A stretch of DNA of 64,000 bases from WVXP01 sp964348095. GTDB taxonomy: Bacteria > Desulfobacterota > BSN033 > WVXP01. The stretch spans positions 71,309 through 135,308 of the forward strand of contig CAYGBK010000065.1 of the NCBI GenBank assembly GCA_964348095.1, written 5' to 3'. Below the pieces are notes generated by a model. The model did not search any database. It was not told the origin of the DNA and saw only the letters and a list, made by a program, of their open reading frames with translations. Positions 8,380 to 17,654 of this stretch are shown piece by piece. A program made the translations under genes and the position numbers. Position 1 is the stretch's first letter. Each line of letters opens with the position of its first letter.

Positions 8380-10290
8380 ATGCCACCAGAGGGCTTCAAA
8401 CGTAAGCTTACAGCCATCCTGAGTGCCGACGTCAAGGATTACAGCCGCCTCATGGGCGAGGACGAGGACGCAACCGTCCGGACCCTAACGACACACCAGG
8501 AGCTCGTGGCCGCGGTCGTCCAGAAGCACCGGGGCCGTGTGGTGGACGCTTCGGGGGACAACGTTTTGGCCGAGTTTGGTAGTGTGTTGGATGCTGTGCG
8601 ATGTGCCGTCGAGATCCAGGAGGAGGTCAAAGTTCGAAACGCTGAGTTTCCTGAAAACCGGCGGATGCAGTTTCGAATCGGGATCAACCTTGGCGATGTG
8701 ATCACAGAGGGAGAACGAATCTACGGGGATGGGATCAATGTCGCTGCCCGACTGGAAGGGTTGGCCGAGGGGGGCGGGATCTGTGTTTCCGGGACTGTTT
8801 ACGATCACGTCAGAAATAAACTGGCACTGGGATTTGAATTTCTGGGAGAGCAGAAGGTCAAGAATATCGCGGAGCCGGTTCGGGTGTATCGAATCGTGAT
8901 GGAACCAGGAACCCCCGTCAGACTGTTGCCCGAAGAAAGGGTTGCAACAAAATGGTGGCAGAACACCGCTCTGGCTGCTGCCTTGGTTGTCCTTCTGATG
9001 GCTGTCGGCGTCGTCGTGTGGATATTCTTTCTACGGCAGGCTCCCCGGCCTTCAGAGGTTGCCGTAGAAGAGAGGATGGCTTTTCCCCTTCCCGACAAAC
9101 CCTCCATTGCTGTGCTCCCATTTGTCAACATGAGCGGTGATCCCGAGCAGGATTACCTGGCGGATGGCATCAGTGAAAATACCATTATGGCTCTCTCCAA
9201 AGTGCCAGAGATGTTCGTCGTCTCCCGGAGTTCAACCTTCACTTACAAGGGGAGGGCGGTGAAGGTCCAGCAGGTAAGTGAGGAGCTTGGGGTGAGGTAT
9301 GTCCTCGAAGGGAGTGTACAGAAATCAGGCAAGCGGTTGCGAGTTACAGCCCAGCTGGTCGATGCGACCTCGGGTCACCACCTCTGGTCTGAGCGCTACG
9401 ATCGAGATATGAAAGATCTTTTCACTCTCATGGATGAGATCACCAAAGAGATCGTGGTTGCCCTTCAGATTGAGCTGACCCACGGCGAGCAGGCGGCTAT
9501 CTGGCAAGACACAGACAACTTGGAAGCCTGGGGCCACGCAGTCAGAGGATACAGCCTGTATCAACGTTTCACGAAAGAGGACAATGCCAAGGCCCGGGAG
9601 CTATTTGAGCGAGCTTTGGAGCTAGACTCAGATTTTGCGGCGGCAAAAGCGATGCTCGCCTGGACTCATCTGATCGATGCGACGTATGGCTTCAGCGGTT
9701 CGCGCATCCTGGCCTTCAAACGGGCTGTCGCCCTTGCTCAAGAGGCTGCGGCGATGGATGAGACACAGCCAGAAGTCCATTCGTTGTTGGGAGGCATTCA
9801 TCTGCTCCAAAGGCAGTATGACGAGGCCATTGCCGAAGGAGAGAAGTCTATCGTGCTGAATCCGAATAATGCCCTGAGTCATATCCTGCTTTCCCAGAGC
9901 ATGCGCTTCGCAGGACGGTTCGAAGAAGCAGTCGCGCATGCCGAGGGGGCCATACGGCTCAGCCCCTACTACCCTGCATGGTATCTGACTGTTCTGAGCC
10001 ATGCTTACCGGGATGCAGGACGGCACGAGGAAGCGCTTGCCTCCTACAAACAACTCCTTGAGCGCTGCGAGAAGGGTGAGTGTCCTCCCCTATGGGCGCA
10101 TATCGGTCTGGCAGTTGTCTACGTAGAGCTTGGTCGGGAGGGAGAGGCCCGTCGTCATGCAGAGGAGGTCCTGAGATTGCACCCAACCTTTTCGCTCGAG
10201 ACCTGGCGCAGGAGCTTCGCTTACAAAGATTCGACACATGTCGATCGCCTGGTCGAGACGTTGCAAAAGGCCGGATTAGAGAAAGGATAG
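8380..10290 (+). CDS. Adenylate/guanylate cyclase-FlgO-TPR signalling protein
   Basis: 636 residues in three parts. Positions 6-175 are a class III cyclase domain (LTAILSADVKDYSRLM with the metal Asp; ASGDNVLAEF; YGDGINVAARLEGLA). One membrane helix follows at about 191-214. Positions 240-365 are the FlgO/CsgG-like module common in such proteins (PSIAVLPFVNMSGDPEQDY, then GVRYVLEGSV and VTAQLVDATSGHHLW). The rest is tetratricopeptide repeats. This places the cyclase inside the cell with an extracytoplasmic FlgO-TPR sensor. GGAG sits eight bases before the ATG, and the gene ends in TAG. It is followed 106 bases later by a repeat protein that may share a related fold. Confidence 0.9.
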   Translation: MPPEGFKRKLTAILSADVKDYSRLMGEDEDATVRTLTTHQELVAAVVQKHRGRVVDASGDNVLAEFGSVLDAVRCAVEIQEEVKVRNAEFPENRRMQFRIGINLGDVITEGERIYGDGINVAARLEGLAEGGGICVSGTVYDHVRNKLALGFEFLGEQKVKNIAEPVRVYRIVMEPGTPVRLLPEERVATKWWQNTALAAALVVLLMAVGVVVWIFFLRQAPRPSEVAVEERMAFPLPDKPSIAVLPFVNMSGDPEQDYLADGISENTIMALSKVPEMFVVSRSSTFTYKGRAVKVQQVSEELGVRYVLEGSVQKSGKRLRVTAQLVDATSGHHLWSERYDRDMKDLFTLMDEITKEIVVALQIELTHGEQAAIWQDTDNLEAWGHAVRGYSLYQRFTKEDNAKARELFERALELDSDFAAAKAMLAWTHLIDATYGFSGSRILAFKRAVALAQEAAAMDETQPEVHSLLGGIHLLQRQYDEAIAEGEKSIVLNPNNALSHILLSQSMRFAGRFEEAVAHAEGAIRLSPYYPAWYLTVLSHAYRDAGRHEEALASYKQLLERCEKGECPPLWAHIGLAVVYVELGREGEARRHAEEVLRLHPTFSLETWRRSFAYKDSTHVDRLVETLQKAGLEKG

Positions 10291-10396
10291 GGTAACCAGT
10301 AGCACATCCTCCCCGCCGATGTCTTCCGTGAGTATGGGAGGAAGGTCGGAACTGATGACGCTCTTATGCCTTCATAGGGATTCGAGGAGATCCAGG

Positions 10397-12670
10397 ATGT
10401 CAGATAGAAAACGGCTCTCTGTCTATGGGTGGGGCCAGATTCTCGTGGTCACCCTGTTTGTCGTCGTGGCAGGGACGATCGGCTGGTCCATCGCCGAGGA
10501 GGGAATCAAGCAAGAGGGTATATGGAAGGATTATAGGCGACCCTTTGAAGAAGATATCCTCGTCAGTGATGTGGCGACCATCAGGGTTGATCTACCGGAC
10601 AGATTCTTCAAAATGGAAAGGGTGACCCTATCCGTCACAACAGACGCAACGCACCACAGCTGGCCGAGGATTGTCATCGGAGAGTGGGAACGGGATTTGG
10701 GGATATTTCTAACTCCTCAGGAGTATTTCACGACACTCACATTGACCGAAACAATAGAGATAGAGATGTCAACAAAAGAGTTCAGAAGAGGAAAGAACGA
10801 GATACAGTTTTTCTCTGCAACGGATAGTCCTGAAGACCAATACATCGTAACAAAACTCGAATTCACTGCTGTCCGAAGGGGTGCACGGTCAACTCCGCGG
10901 CCAGAAACATCCGAGAAAGTGCGAATCGGTCTGGTCACAAGTCTTACTGGGGGGTCAATTCGGATGGATAAACAAAACTATGTTGGCCTTCTAACGGATG
11001 AAATCGGACAAAAGCCAGGCCGCGAGGTGATACCCCTCCCAGACACGATACATTATCGTGACCTAGACTTGGATACGGCTAAGATTCTGAGCCAACGGTA
11101 TAAGATTGACATGTTGATAGGTGTCGCGAGTACTTGGCGACCTGGCCTCCGATTCGAGGGGATTACGAGATTAATCGATATTTCCGGTCAAAAACTGATT
11201 GAACTCGAACCAATAGATATTGGTGCTGGATATGCGGAATTCAGGCCCGGATGGGAGAAGAAACTCGTCAGTAAACAGATCGGACAGATCGAAAGAATGG
11301 CCGAGGAGATCTCCCGGGCAAAGATAGCGGCTGCCGCCACAGTTGGGGAACCAAGAGCCCTCGAGAAGATCCGCGTCGGCCTTCTGACGAGCTTTGCTGG
11401 CGCGATGCTGGATCCTACTGCAGAGTCTTTCGAGAGGTATATCGACTACCTAACCGATGAGCTCGGCAAAAGACCAAGCGTTGAAATAATAGCCCTTAAA
11501 GAATCCATTAGCTATCAAAGTATCGACCTGGATACGGCCAGAAATCTGAAACAAAAACACAGAATCGACATGGTAATCGGAGTCATGAATTACGTGGCAA
11601 GCGGCCGCGGGTACGAGGGCCATACAAAGTTAATTGACCTTTCTGCTCAGACACTGACCGAACTCGATCCTGTCGGGCTCGGCGGGCTAGGCGGCCTAGA
11701 CGTTCGTTGGGAGAGGAAGCTTGTCAGTAAACAGCTCGGGCCGATCCAAAAGATGATTGACGAAATCTCCCGACAGAAGATGGCGGCACCTACCGTTCCT
11801 GCCGAAGCAAGACCCTTCGAAAAAGTCCGGATCGGGCTTTTGACGGATCTCTCAGAGGACATTGGAAGAGAGTATTTTGCCAATCTCGAGGAACTCGTAG
11901 AGAAAAGATGGGACTCCGATCTGGTCAGTATTTCCTATCCGGCAAGCTATGATGCACTCGATATCGATACGGCGAGAACACTGAGACAGATGTTTCAGAT
12001 TGACATGTTGATATTTGTCAAAGGGGTCTACCACGGTGCCGTAACACGTGGACTGAATGCCTACACAAAATTAGTTGATATTCCGGCCAGCAGGCTTGTT
12101 GAACTTGATCCCATCGAAATGGGATGGAAGGCATTTTATGGGCCCGCTCCCGGTGTGGGGAAAAAACTGTTGAGCGAGCAAATCGGACCGATTGAAAAAA
12201 TGATCGCCCAGGTCTCTCGAGCGAAAACTGCTGCTAGGATGAGCCAAGAGGGGCTGGAGGCGACTCTGCCAGAGTCAAGGGAATTCAGAGGAGTCCGGAT
12301 TGGTGTCGTCACAGAACTCCAGAAAAACCTCGAAAGAGAGTATTTCAAACAGCTGAAAGAGATCGTGGAGGAAATGGAGGATACTCAACTGCTTCTCCTT
12401 GTGGGTCAGGCCACCTACGATGCGCCACACCCTGAAGTCATCGAGGGTCTGAGGCAGAAATTTCAGATTGACATGATTATTTACGTCGGCACCAAGGCAT
12501 ATAGCACCGGACAGTTGTATTGGACAGGATTGGTTGATACATCAAAGAAGGAATTGGTGAAATTACCGGGGGTCTACATAAAGCAGGAAAATATGCATAG
12601 ATGGGAAAAGATGCTGGTGGAGCGGCAAATCAAGCCCATTGAAAAGATGATTACCCAGATCTACCGGTAA
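10397..12670 (+). CDS. Membrane-anchored protein with four tandem ~150-residue repeats
   Basis: 757 residues of no family I recognise. It has an N-terminal membrane helix (about 12-32) and a beta-rich domain (about 40-165). Four tandem repeats begin near residues 173, 323, 475 and 631. Each repeat opens with (E)KVRIGLLT, has a middle (D)LDTAxxLxQxxxIDMLIGV element and a TKLIDIS-type strand, and closes with WEKKLVSKQIGPIEKMI. The order (opening strand, IDMLIGV strand, LID strand) resembles the CsgG/FlgO fold in the preceding protein; that link is inference. The chosen ATG has GAGGAG seven bases upstream; a frame 26 codons longer lacks this. The third and fourth copies diverge most. Confidence 0.7.
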   Translation: MSDRKRLSVYGWGQILVVTLFVVVAGTIGWSIAEEGIKQEGIWKDYRRPFEEDILVSDVATIRVDLPDRFFKMERVTLSVTTDATHHSWPRIVIGEWERDLGIFLTPQEYFTTLTLTETIEIEMSTKEFRRGKNEIQFFSATDSPEDQYIVTKLEFTAVRRGARSTPRPETSEKVRIGLVTSLTGGSIRMDKQNYVGLLTDEIGQKPGREVIPLPDTIHYRDLDLDTAKILSQRYKIDMLIGVASTWRPGLRFEGITRLIDISGQKLIELEPIDIGAGYAEFRPGWEKKLVSKQIGQIERMAEEISRAKIAAAATVGEPRALEKIRVGLLTSFAGAMLDPTAESFERYIDYLTDELGKRPSVEIIALKESISYQSIDLDTARNLKQKHRIDMVIGVMNYVASGRGYEGHTKLIDLSAQTLTELDPVGLGGLGGLDVRWERKLVSKQLGPIQKMIDEISRQKMAAPTVPAEARPFEKVRIGLLTDLSEDIGREYFANLEELVEKRWDSDLVSISYPASYDALDIDTARTLRQMFQIDMLIFVKGVYHGAVTRGLNAYTKLVDIPASRLVELDPIEMGWKAFYGPAPGVGKKLLSEQIGPIEKMIAQVSRAKTAARMSQEGLEATLPESREFRGVRIGVVTELQKNLEREYFKQLKEIVEEMEDTQLLLLVGQATYDAPHPEVIEGLRQKFQIDMIIYVGTKAYSTGQLYWTGLVDTSKKELVKLPGVYIKQENMHRWEKMLVERQIKPIEKMITQIYR

Positions 12671-12775
12671 CAGAGTTTTTCCGATCTTAGAGAGATCCTT
12701 TCTGGTACTTCCTTATTGAGGCTGAAGGGCCTCCCCTCCGACGCTGATATTCCCGGGAAATTTGAAGGAAAAGAC

Positions 12776-12804
12776 TTGACAGGTTTATGACTTGTGGTTA
12801 TCTT
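12776..12804 (+). promoter_or_regulatory. Promoter of the tetR-MFP-RND operon
   Basis: TTGACA, 17 bases, TATCTT. It gives a start near 12811, which rules out ATG codons before that and supports the TetR start at 12853. Confidence 0.65.
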
Positions 12805-12819
12805 ATGACTAAGAGTCAT
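12805..12819. promoter_or_regulatory. Likely TetR operator
   Basis: Perfect dyad ATGACT-AAG-AGTCAT placed directly after the -10 element, over the predicted transcription start. Another ATGACT half-site lies 18 bases upstream (12787-12792) in the promoter spacer. The position fits repression by the TetR protein encoded next. Confidence 0.6.
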
Positions 12820-12852
12820 TTAATAACTGTAATTCAGAAAGCGAGAAACGAG

Positions 12853-13485
12853 ATGGGAACAAAAGACCGCAAAGAACGGGAGAAGGAGGCTCGGAGAAAC
12901 GCCATTTTAGAGGCGGCCAGACCGATTTTTTTTCAAAATGGCTTCCAGGCGACTACCATGGACCAAATTGCAGAAGAGGCTGAACTGAGTAAGGGAACGC
13001 TGTATCTCTATTTTCCGAGCAAAGATGACCTCTACGGCACCATCCTCTTGGAGGGTCTGGAAAACTTGCACACCCGGTTATCCACGGCGTGTGACGGGAA
13101 TGGAAACTGGGAGACACAACTCAGGGATCTCGGCGAGGCGTACTACCGATTCTATCTGGACTGTAAGCCTTACTTTCGCATACTCTTTCTGCTCCAGCAC
13201 GACGAGTTTGCGTCACGGATCTCAGAGCCTCTTTATGAAAGATGTTTTGATGAGGGCCTTGCCTGTCTGCAAATCCTGGCGCGAGTCATACAAGAAGGAA
13301 TAGAGTCCGGTGACATCGAACCCCGTAATCCTATGGAACTTGCTGTGATTTCGTGGGGCTTCCTAAATGGGACCTTCAATCTGTTTGAAGAAGAAGATAG
13401 CAGGAAGCTTATACCCACTTCGTTGGACTCACTCGTCGAGACGAGTTTCGACGTCATCACGAATGGACTGAGAAGGAGGGCATAA
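12853..13485 (+). CDS. TetR/AcrR family transcriptional regulator
   Basis: 210 residues. The N-terminal helix-turn-helix is textbook: ILEAARPIFFQNGFQATTMD, then IAEEAELSKGTLYLYFPSKD, continuing into helix 4. The C-terminal ligand domain is of the type associated with efflux operons. The start follows from the promoter position; it has only a weak GAGAAACGAG ribosome site. Its TAA overlaps the ATG of the membrane fusion protein by one base (TAATG), so translation is coupled. It is probably the local repressor of the efflux pump, with release by an unknown ligand. Confidence 0.88.
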   Translation: MGTKDRKEREKEARRNAILEAARPIFFQNGFQATTMDQIAEEAELSKGTLYLYFPSKDDLYGTILLEGLENLHTRLSTACDGNGNWETQLRDLGEAYYRFYLDCKPYFRILFLLQHDEFASRISEPLYERCFDEGLACLQILARVIQEGIESGDIEPRNPMELAVISWGFLNGTFNLFEEEDSRKLIPTSLDSLVETSFDVITNGLRRRA

Positions 13486-14531
13486 TGTCAGGCGTAACAT
13501 GGAGTGTCGTACTCCTGGGAAGTCTGGTTCTGTTCGGTTGCTCAAGCGGTGCGGACGAGGCCACGACCCGAGAGAACAAGGTTCCGGTCAGTGTCACTGC
13601 CGTGCGACAAGAGGTGAACCGGCGTCTGCTGAATGTGCTGGGAACCGTTGAGGCGAACAGGGACCTGAAGGTGAGTTTTGAGATCGGAGGGAAGATACGA
13701 CGCATCGCCTTTGAGGAGGGGCAGTCCATAGAGAAGGGTGAGTTATTGGCTGAGCTCGATCCGACCGAGCTTAGGGCGCGGAAGCGGAAGGCCATAGAAA
13801 ACAGGCAGAAGGCCAAACGGGACCGCGATAGGATGGAGAGGCTGTATCGTAAGGCGGTCGTTCCGTTGTCTTCCTACCAGGATGCCCAGTCAGCCCTGGT
13901 CAGTGCCGAGGCAGAGCTGAAGATCGTCCAGGAAAACCTCGACAACAGTGTCCTCCGTGCTCCTTTCGCCGGGAGAATCACCCAGAAATTCTCCGAAATT
14001 GGGGAAGTTGTGGCCCCAGGGACACCCATCGCCGTCCTGGCTGAGCTTGATCCCGCACTCGTGAGAGCGGCGGTGCCGGATACATTGATCCAGAAGGTCA
14101 AACCAGGTCAAAGGGCGGTCATCGGGGTTGACAGTACCCCCCAAAAAAGATTCGAGGGCGTTGTTACTCGTTTGGAGACGAGCGCCGATCCCCTCTCGAG
14201 GACATTCAGCATTGAGGTCAGGCTTGAAAACCCGGACGAAATCCTGCGTCCAGGTCTCATTGCCCGTGTGGAAGTTATGGACGACTCAAAGGGACTGGGC
14301 GTTTTCATACCGCTCGATGCCGTCCTTGATTTTGGAGCCAATCCGACTGTCTTTGTCGTGCGCGATGGGACCGCGGAGAGGCGTGCTGTCAAGCTGGGGG
14401 AGATGGCTGGTGCGGACGTAGAGATTCTCGAGGGACTCGTCCCCGATGAGCTGGTCGTTGTCTCTGGCCAGGAATATTTGGATGACCAACAGCCGGTCCT
14501 GATCGACCGAACATCGGAAAACAAACAATGA
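13485..14531 (+). CDS. RND efflux periplasmic adaptor (HlyD/MFP family) lipoprotein
   Basis: 348 residues. A lipoprotein signal with lipobox LFGC (C19) anchors it in the inner membrane facing the periplasm. The adaptor then shows the barrel-sandwich halves (FEIGGKIRRIAFEEGQSIEK and NSVLRAPFAGRITQKFSEIG) flanking an alpha-helical hairpin (RKRKAIENRQKAKRDRDRME). Beta-barrel and membrane-proximal domains follow. Its last bases overlap the permease start in an ATGA junction. It is one part of a tripartite pump; no TolC-like outer membrane gene is in the neighbourhood. Confidence 0.92.
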   Translation: MSGVTWSVVLLGSLVLFGCSSGADEATTRENKVPVSVTAVRQEVNRRLLNVLGTVEANRDLKVSFEIGGKIRRIAFEEGQSIEKGELLAELDPTELRARKRKAIENRQKAKRDRDRMERLYRKAVVPLSSYQDAQSALVSAEAELKIVQENLDNSVLRAPFAGRITQKFSEIGEVVAPGTPIAVLAELDPALVRAAVPDTLIQKVKPGQRAVIGVDSTPQKRFEGVVTRLETSADPLSRTFSIEVRLENPDEILRPGLIARVEVMDDSKGLGVFIPLDAVLDFGANPTVFVVRDGTAERRAVKLGEMAGADVEILEGLVPDELVVVSGQEYLDDQQPVLIDRTSENKQ

Positions 14532-17500
14532 AACTTGTCGCATTGGCAGTCCAGCGATATAGGCTCACGGTCCTGGGGATCATTTTGCTCCTGATCATGG
14601 GGGCACTCTCCTATTACTTGATACCCCGTCGCGAGGACCCACTCGTCAAAGTCCCCGGAGCGACGGTACAGTCTCATTATCCCGGGGCGAGCCCACGGGA
14701 TGTTGAGCGCTACGTGACAATACCCCTGGAGGAGAAGATCAATGAGATCGATGAAATCGACAGGATTTTCTCGTCTTCATCCCAGGGAACGTCGACGATC
14801 TTTATCGAGTTCGACCCGGATTCGGACATGGATCAGAACATGCAAGAGCTGCGGGAGAAGGTTAGAGAAGGAGAAGCGGATCTCCCAGAAGAGGCCACCG
14901 ATCCGGATATAACCCGCTGGAAGACCGAGACCGTCTCTCTCATCATCAACTTGAACGGCCCCTTCTCCTACGGGCAGCTCTTCAAATACGCAAAATATAT
15001 CAAGAGAGACCTGGAGAAGATCCCCCAGATCATGACGCTCGAGATCGATGGAGATCAGGAAAGAGAGGTTCAAGTTAGGGTCCACCAGGATCGCCTCTCC
15101 CAGTACAAGATCTCCCTTGGCGAGGTGATCGGACAGCTTAAGGCCGAAAATGTGAGTCTGCCAGGGGGACACATGGACCTGGGTCGACGTCGTTATCTGG
15201 TTCGGACCGATGAGGAGTTCATGCGAGCGGGCGAAGTGGGTAAAACGATTGTTGGTGCTTACGAGGGACGCCCCGTGTTCCTGGTTGATCTGGCGAAAAT
15301 CGAGGATACCTATGAGAGGCCCGAGTACTGGGTCCGGTTCAATGGCGAAGAAAGCATCAATCTTCTGGTGACCCAGAAACCCAAGTCAAACCTTTTGGGC
15401 GTATCTGAAAAGATCCGCGATCGCCTCGATGAATTGACCGAACACCTTCCTCAGAAGCTCAAGCTTGAGGTCTTCGCTGACCAGGCGGTTTCAGTGGCCC
15501 TCCGATTGGACACGTTTCAGAATAACCTTGCCATCGGGGCTTGCCTCGTTATCTTTTTGACAGTCCTCCTGATGAACATGCGCATGGCCTTTGTTGTGGC
15601 CTTTGTCATTCCCCTATCGATCAGTTTTTCTCTGATCATGCTTTACCGGCTCGGCCATTCCTTGAACCAGATAACCCTGGCTGCGATGATCGTCGTCCTT
15701 GGGATGCTGGTCGATAACGGCATCGTTGTGGTCGAAAACATTCAGCGACATCTGGACCAGGGAAAGGACAGAATCTCAGCCGTCCTGACCGGAAGCCGGG
15801 AGGTATTGGGGGCAATCACCTCCTCCACCCTGACAACCATGCTCGCCTTTGCGCCACTCCTGTTGATGTCAGGAGACACGGGTCAATTCATCAGGGGCAT
15901 TCCTCTCACCATGATTTTCGCAATCGCCGGGTCCTTGATGGTTGCAGTCCTCGTTTCACCCCTCATGAGCCAACGGTTTTTGAAGCCTGGACGAAAAGAC
16001 GGAGGCAACAGTCCGGTGATCAGTTTCTACGCTCGCATCCTGGGATTTGCCCTAAACCATAAAATCCTCACACTGAGCGTAACCATGATGGCCTTCATCG
16101 GCTCCCTCGTTTTCATCCCCCGGTTAGGCCTTCAGTTTTTCCCCAAAGCCGAAAGAGAAATCTTCATTATCGACGTCCAGTTGCCCCAGGGCGCGAATAT
16201 GGAGACCACCTTGAATCTTGCCACGCGAATAGAGAAGATTCTCCTGGCAAAGGAAGAAGTAGAAACGGTGATGACCCATGTCGGGGAGAACGGGCCCAGG
16301 ATCTACTACAACATCAACTTCTTTCGCATAAAGGAGGCAAACAGAGCCCAGTTTTTCGTCACCATTAGGCGAAACAAACGCGGTGTGACCGCTGCGCGGG
16401 TTATCGAAGAACTGAGACCTATGTTGGCTCGCTTATCCGGCGGACGGATCGAGCTCAAGGAACTCGAGCAGGGACCTCCGGTTGGCGCACCCATCGCCAT
16501 CAAGATCAAAGGGGACGAGTTGGATGTCCTTGAGCGTCTGGCTCAGGAATTCAAATCCCTGCTGAAATCTATCCCCGGCGCGGTCGATGTGACGGACGAT
16601 GCCTCTGAGACGATTCCCCAGATAGAGATCCGTATTGATTCGGACAAGGCCCAGCTCCTTGGGATAACCAATGCGACGATCGCCCAGACCATCCGAACAG
16701 CGGTCTATGGGACCACTGCAACAAGCTTTCGCCAAGAGGACGAGGAGATCGACGTGGTGGTTTCCCTGGGTGAAAAATCGCGAAACGACGTAGCCACGTT
16801 CAATGAAATCTACTTGAAATCGCTCGAGGGTTTTAAGGTTCCTTTCCGTCAGGTCGCCGACGTCAAGCTCGTCTCAGACATTGGCACCATTAGACGGGAG
16901 AACCTGACACGGACGGCAACCGTTCGAAGCGAAATCCAGGGAACCCTGTCGCAGGCGGTGGTTGACGCGTTGAAGGCTAAAGCCGTCTCTCTTCGAATCC
17001 CTCCTGGCTATTTAGTTGAATACGAAGGAGAAACCAAGGAAAGGAATGAATCGTTCGTAAGTCTGGGCTGGGCAATGATCGCCGCCTTCCTCTTGGTTTA
17101 CGTCGTCCTAGTCGCCCAGTTTAACTCGTATAAACAGCCCTTTGTCATCGCTCTGTCCTTGCCTTTCGGTCTGGTGGGCGCGGTGCTCGGCCTGTGGGTC
17201 ACCGGATATCCATTTGGTTTCATGGCGTTCTTGGGGGTGGTGAGTCTGACAGGAATCGTGGTCAACGATGCCATTGTCCTCATCGATTTCGTCAACACCA
17301 TTCGGAAAGACGGAGGGGACTTGAGGGACGCGGTAATAGAAGCTGGAAGGCTCCGTTTTCGTCCGGTCATGCTGACCACCGTATCTACCGTTGCGGGCCT
17401 TCTGCCCCTGTCTGTCATGGGTGGAAGCCTCTGGGGACCCATGGGGAATGTCATCATTTTCGGCCTCTCCATGGCCACAGTCCTGACGCTGATCATTGTT

Positions 17501-17563
17501 CCGGTAGTTTATGAGGTTATTGAAAAGACCGGAGGAGGACCCGAGAAAAGCCTCCGCTTATGA
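14528..17563 (+). CDS. RND efflux permease (AcrB superfamily)
   Basis: 1011 residues, normal for the superfamily, with 12 membrane helices in two halves and two large periplasmic loops. The N-terminus (VQRYRLTVLGIILLLIMGAL) and pore-domain motifs (PGASPRDVERYVTIPLEEKI) are typical. In TM4 the proton-relay pair is D396-N397 (GMLVDNGIVVVENI) rather than Asp-Asp, and the TM10 lysine region reads GIVVNDAIVLIDF, with Asn in place of Lys. This suggests a subfamily distinct from AcrB. Substrate unknown. It is translationally coupled to the adaptor gene, and the operon probably ends here. Confidence 0.92.
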   Translation: MKLVALAVQRYRLTVLGIILLLIMGALSYYLIPRREDPLVKVPGATVQSHYPGASPRDVERYVTIPLEEKINEIDEIDRIFSSSSQGTSTIFIEFDPDSDMDQNMQELREKVREGEADLPEEATDPDITRWKTETVSLIINLNGPFSYGQLFKYAKYIKRDLEKIPQIMTLEIDGDQEREVQVRVHQDRLSQYKISLGEVIGQLKAENVSLPGGHMDLGRRRYLVRTDEEFMRAGEVGKTIVGAYEGRPVFLVDLAKIEDTYERPEYWVRFNGEESINLLVTQKPKSNLLGVSEKIRDRLDELTEHLPQKLKLEVFADQAVSVALRLDTFQNNLAIGACLVIFLTVLLMNMRMAFVVAFVIPLSISFSLIMLYRLGHSLNQITLAAMIVVLGMLVDNGIVVVENIQRHLDQGKDRISAVLTGSREVLGAITSSTLTTMLAFAPLLLMSGDTGQFIRGIPLTMIFAIAGSLMVAVLVSPLMSQRFLKPGRKDGGNSPVISFYARILGFALNHKILTLSVTMMAFIGSLVFIPRLGLQFFPKAEREIFIIDVQLPQGANMETTLNLATRIEKILLAKEEVETVMTHVGENGPRIYYNINFFRIKEANRAQFFVTIRRNKRGVTAARVIEELRPMLARLSGGRIELKELEQGPPVGAPIAIKIKGDELDVLERLAQEFKSLLKSIPGAVDVTDDASETIPQIEIRIDSDKAQLLGITNATIAQTIRTAVYGTTATSFRQEDEEIDVVVSLGEKSRNDVATFNEIYLKSLEGFKVPFRQVADVKLVSDIGTIRRENLTRTATVRSEIQGTLSQAVVDALKAKAVSLRIPPGYLVEYEGETKERNESFVSLGWAMIAAFLLVYVVLVAQFNSYKQPFVIALSLPFGLVGAVLGLWVTGYPFGFMAFLGVVSLTGIVVNDAIVLIDFVNTIRKDGGDLRDAVIEAGRLRFRPVMLTTVSTVAGLLPLSVMGGSLWGPMGNVIIFGLSMATVLTLIIVPVVYEVIEKTGGGPEKSLRL

Positions 17564-17654
17564 CGTCTCCATTTGCAGGGTGTGTCTGGTTCAGTCCAGC
17601 GCCCGCTTGATTTCTCGGCAGGGTTAAGAATTTCCTTCAACGTTCTTGCTCTTT

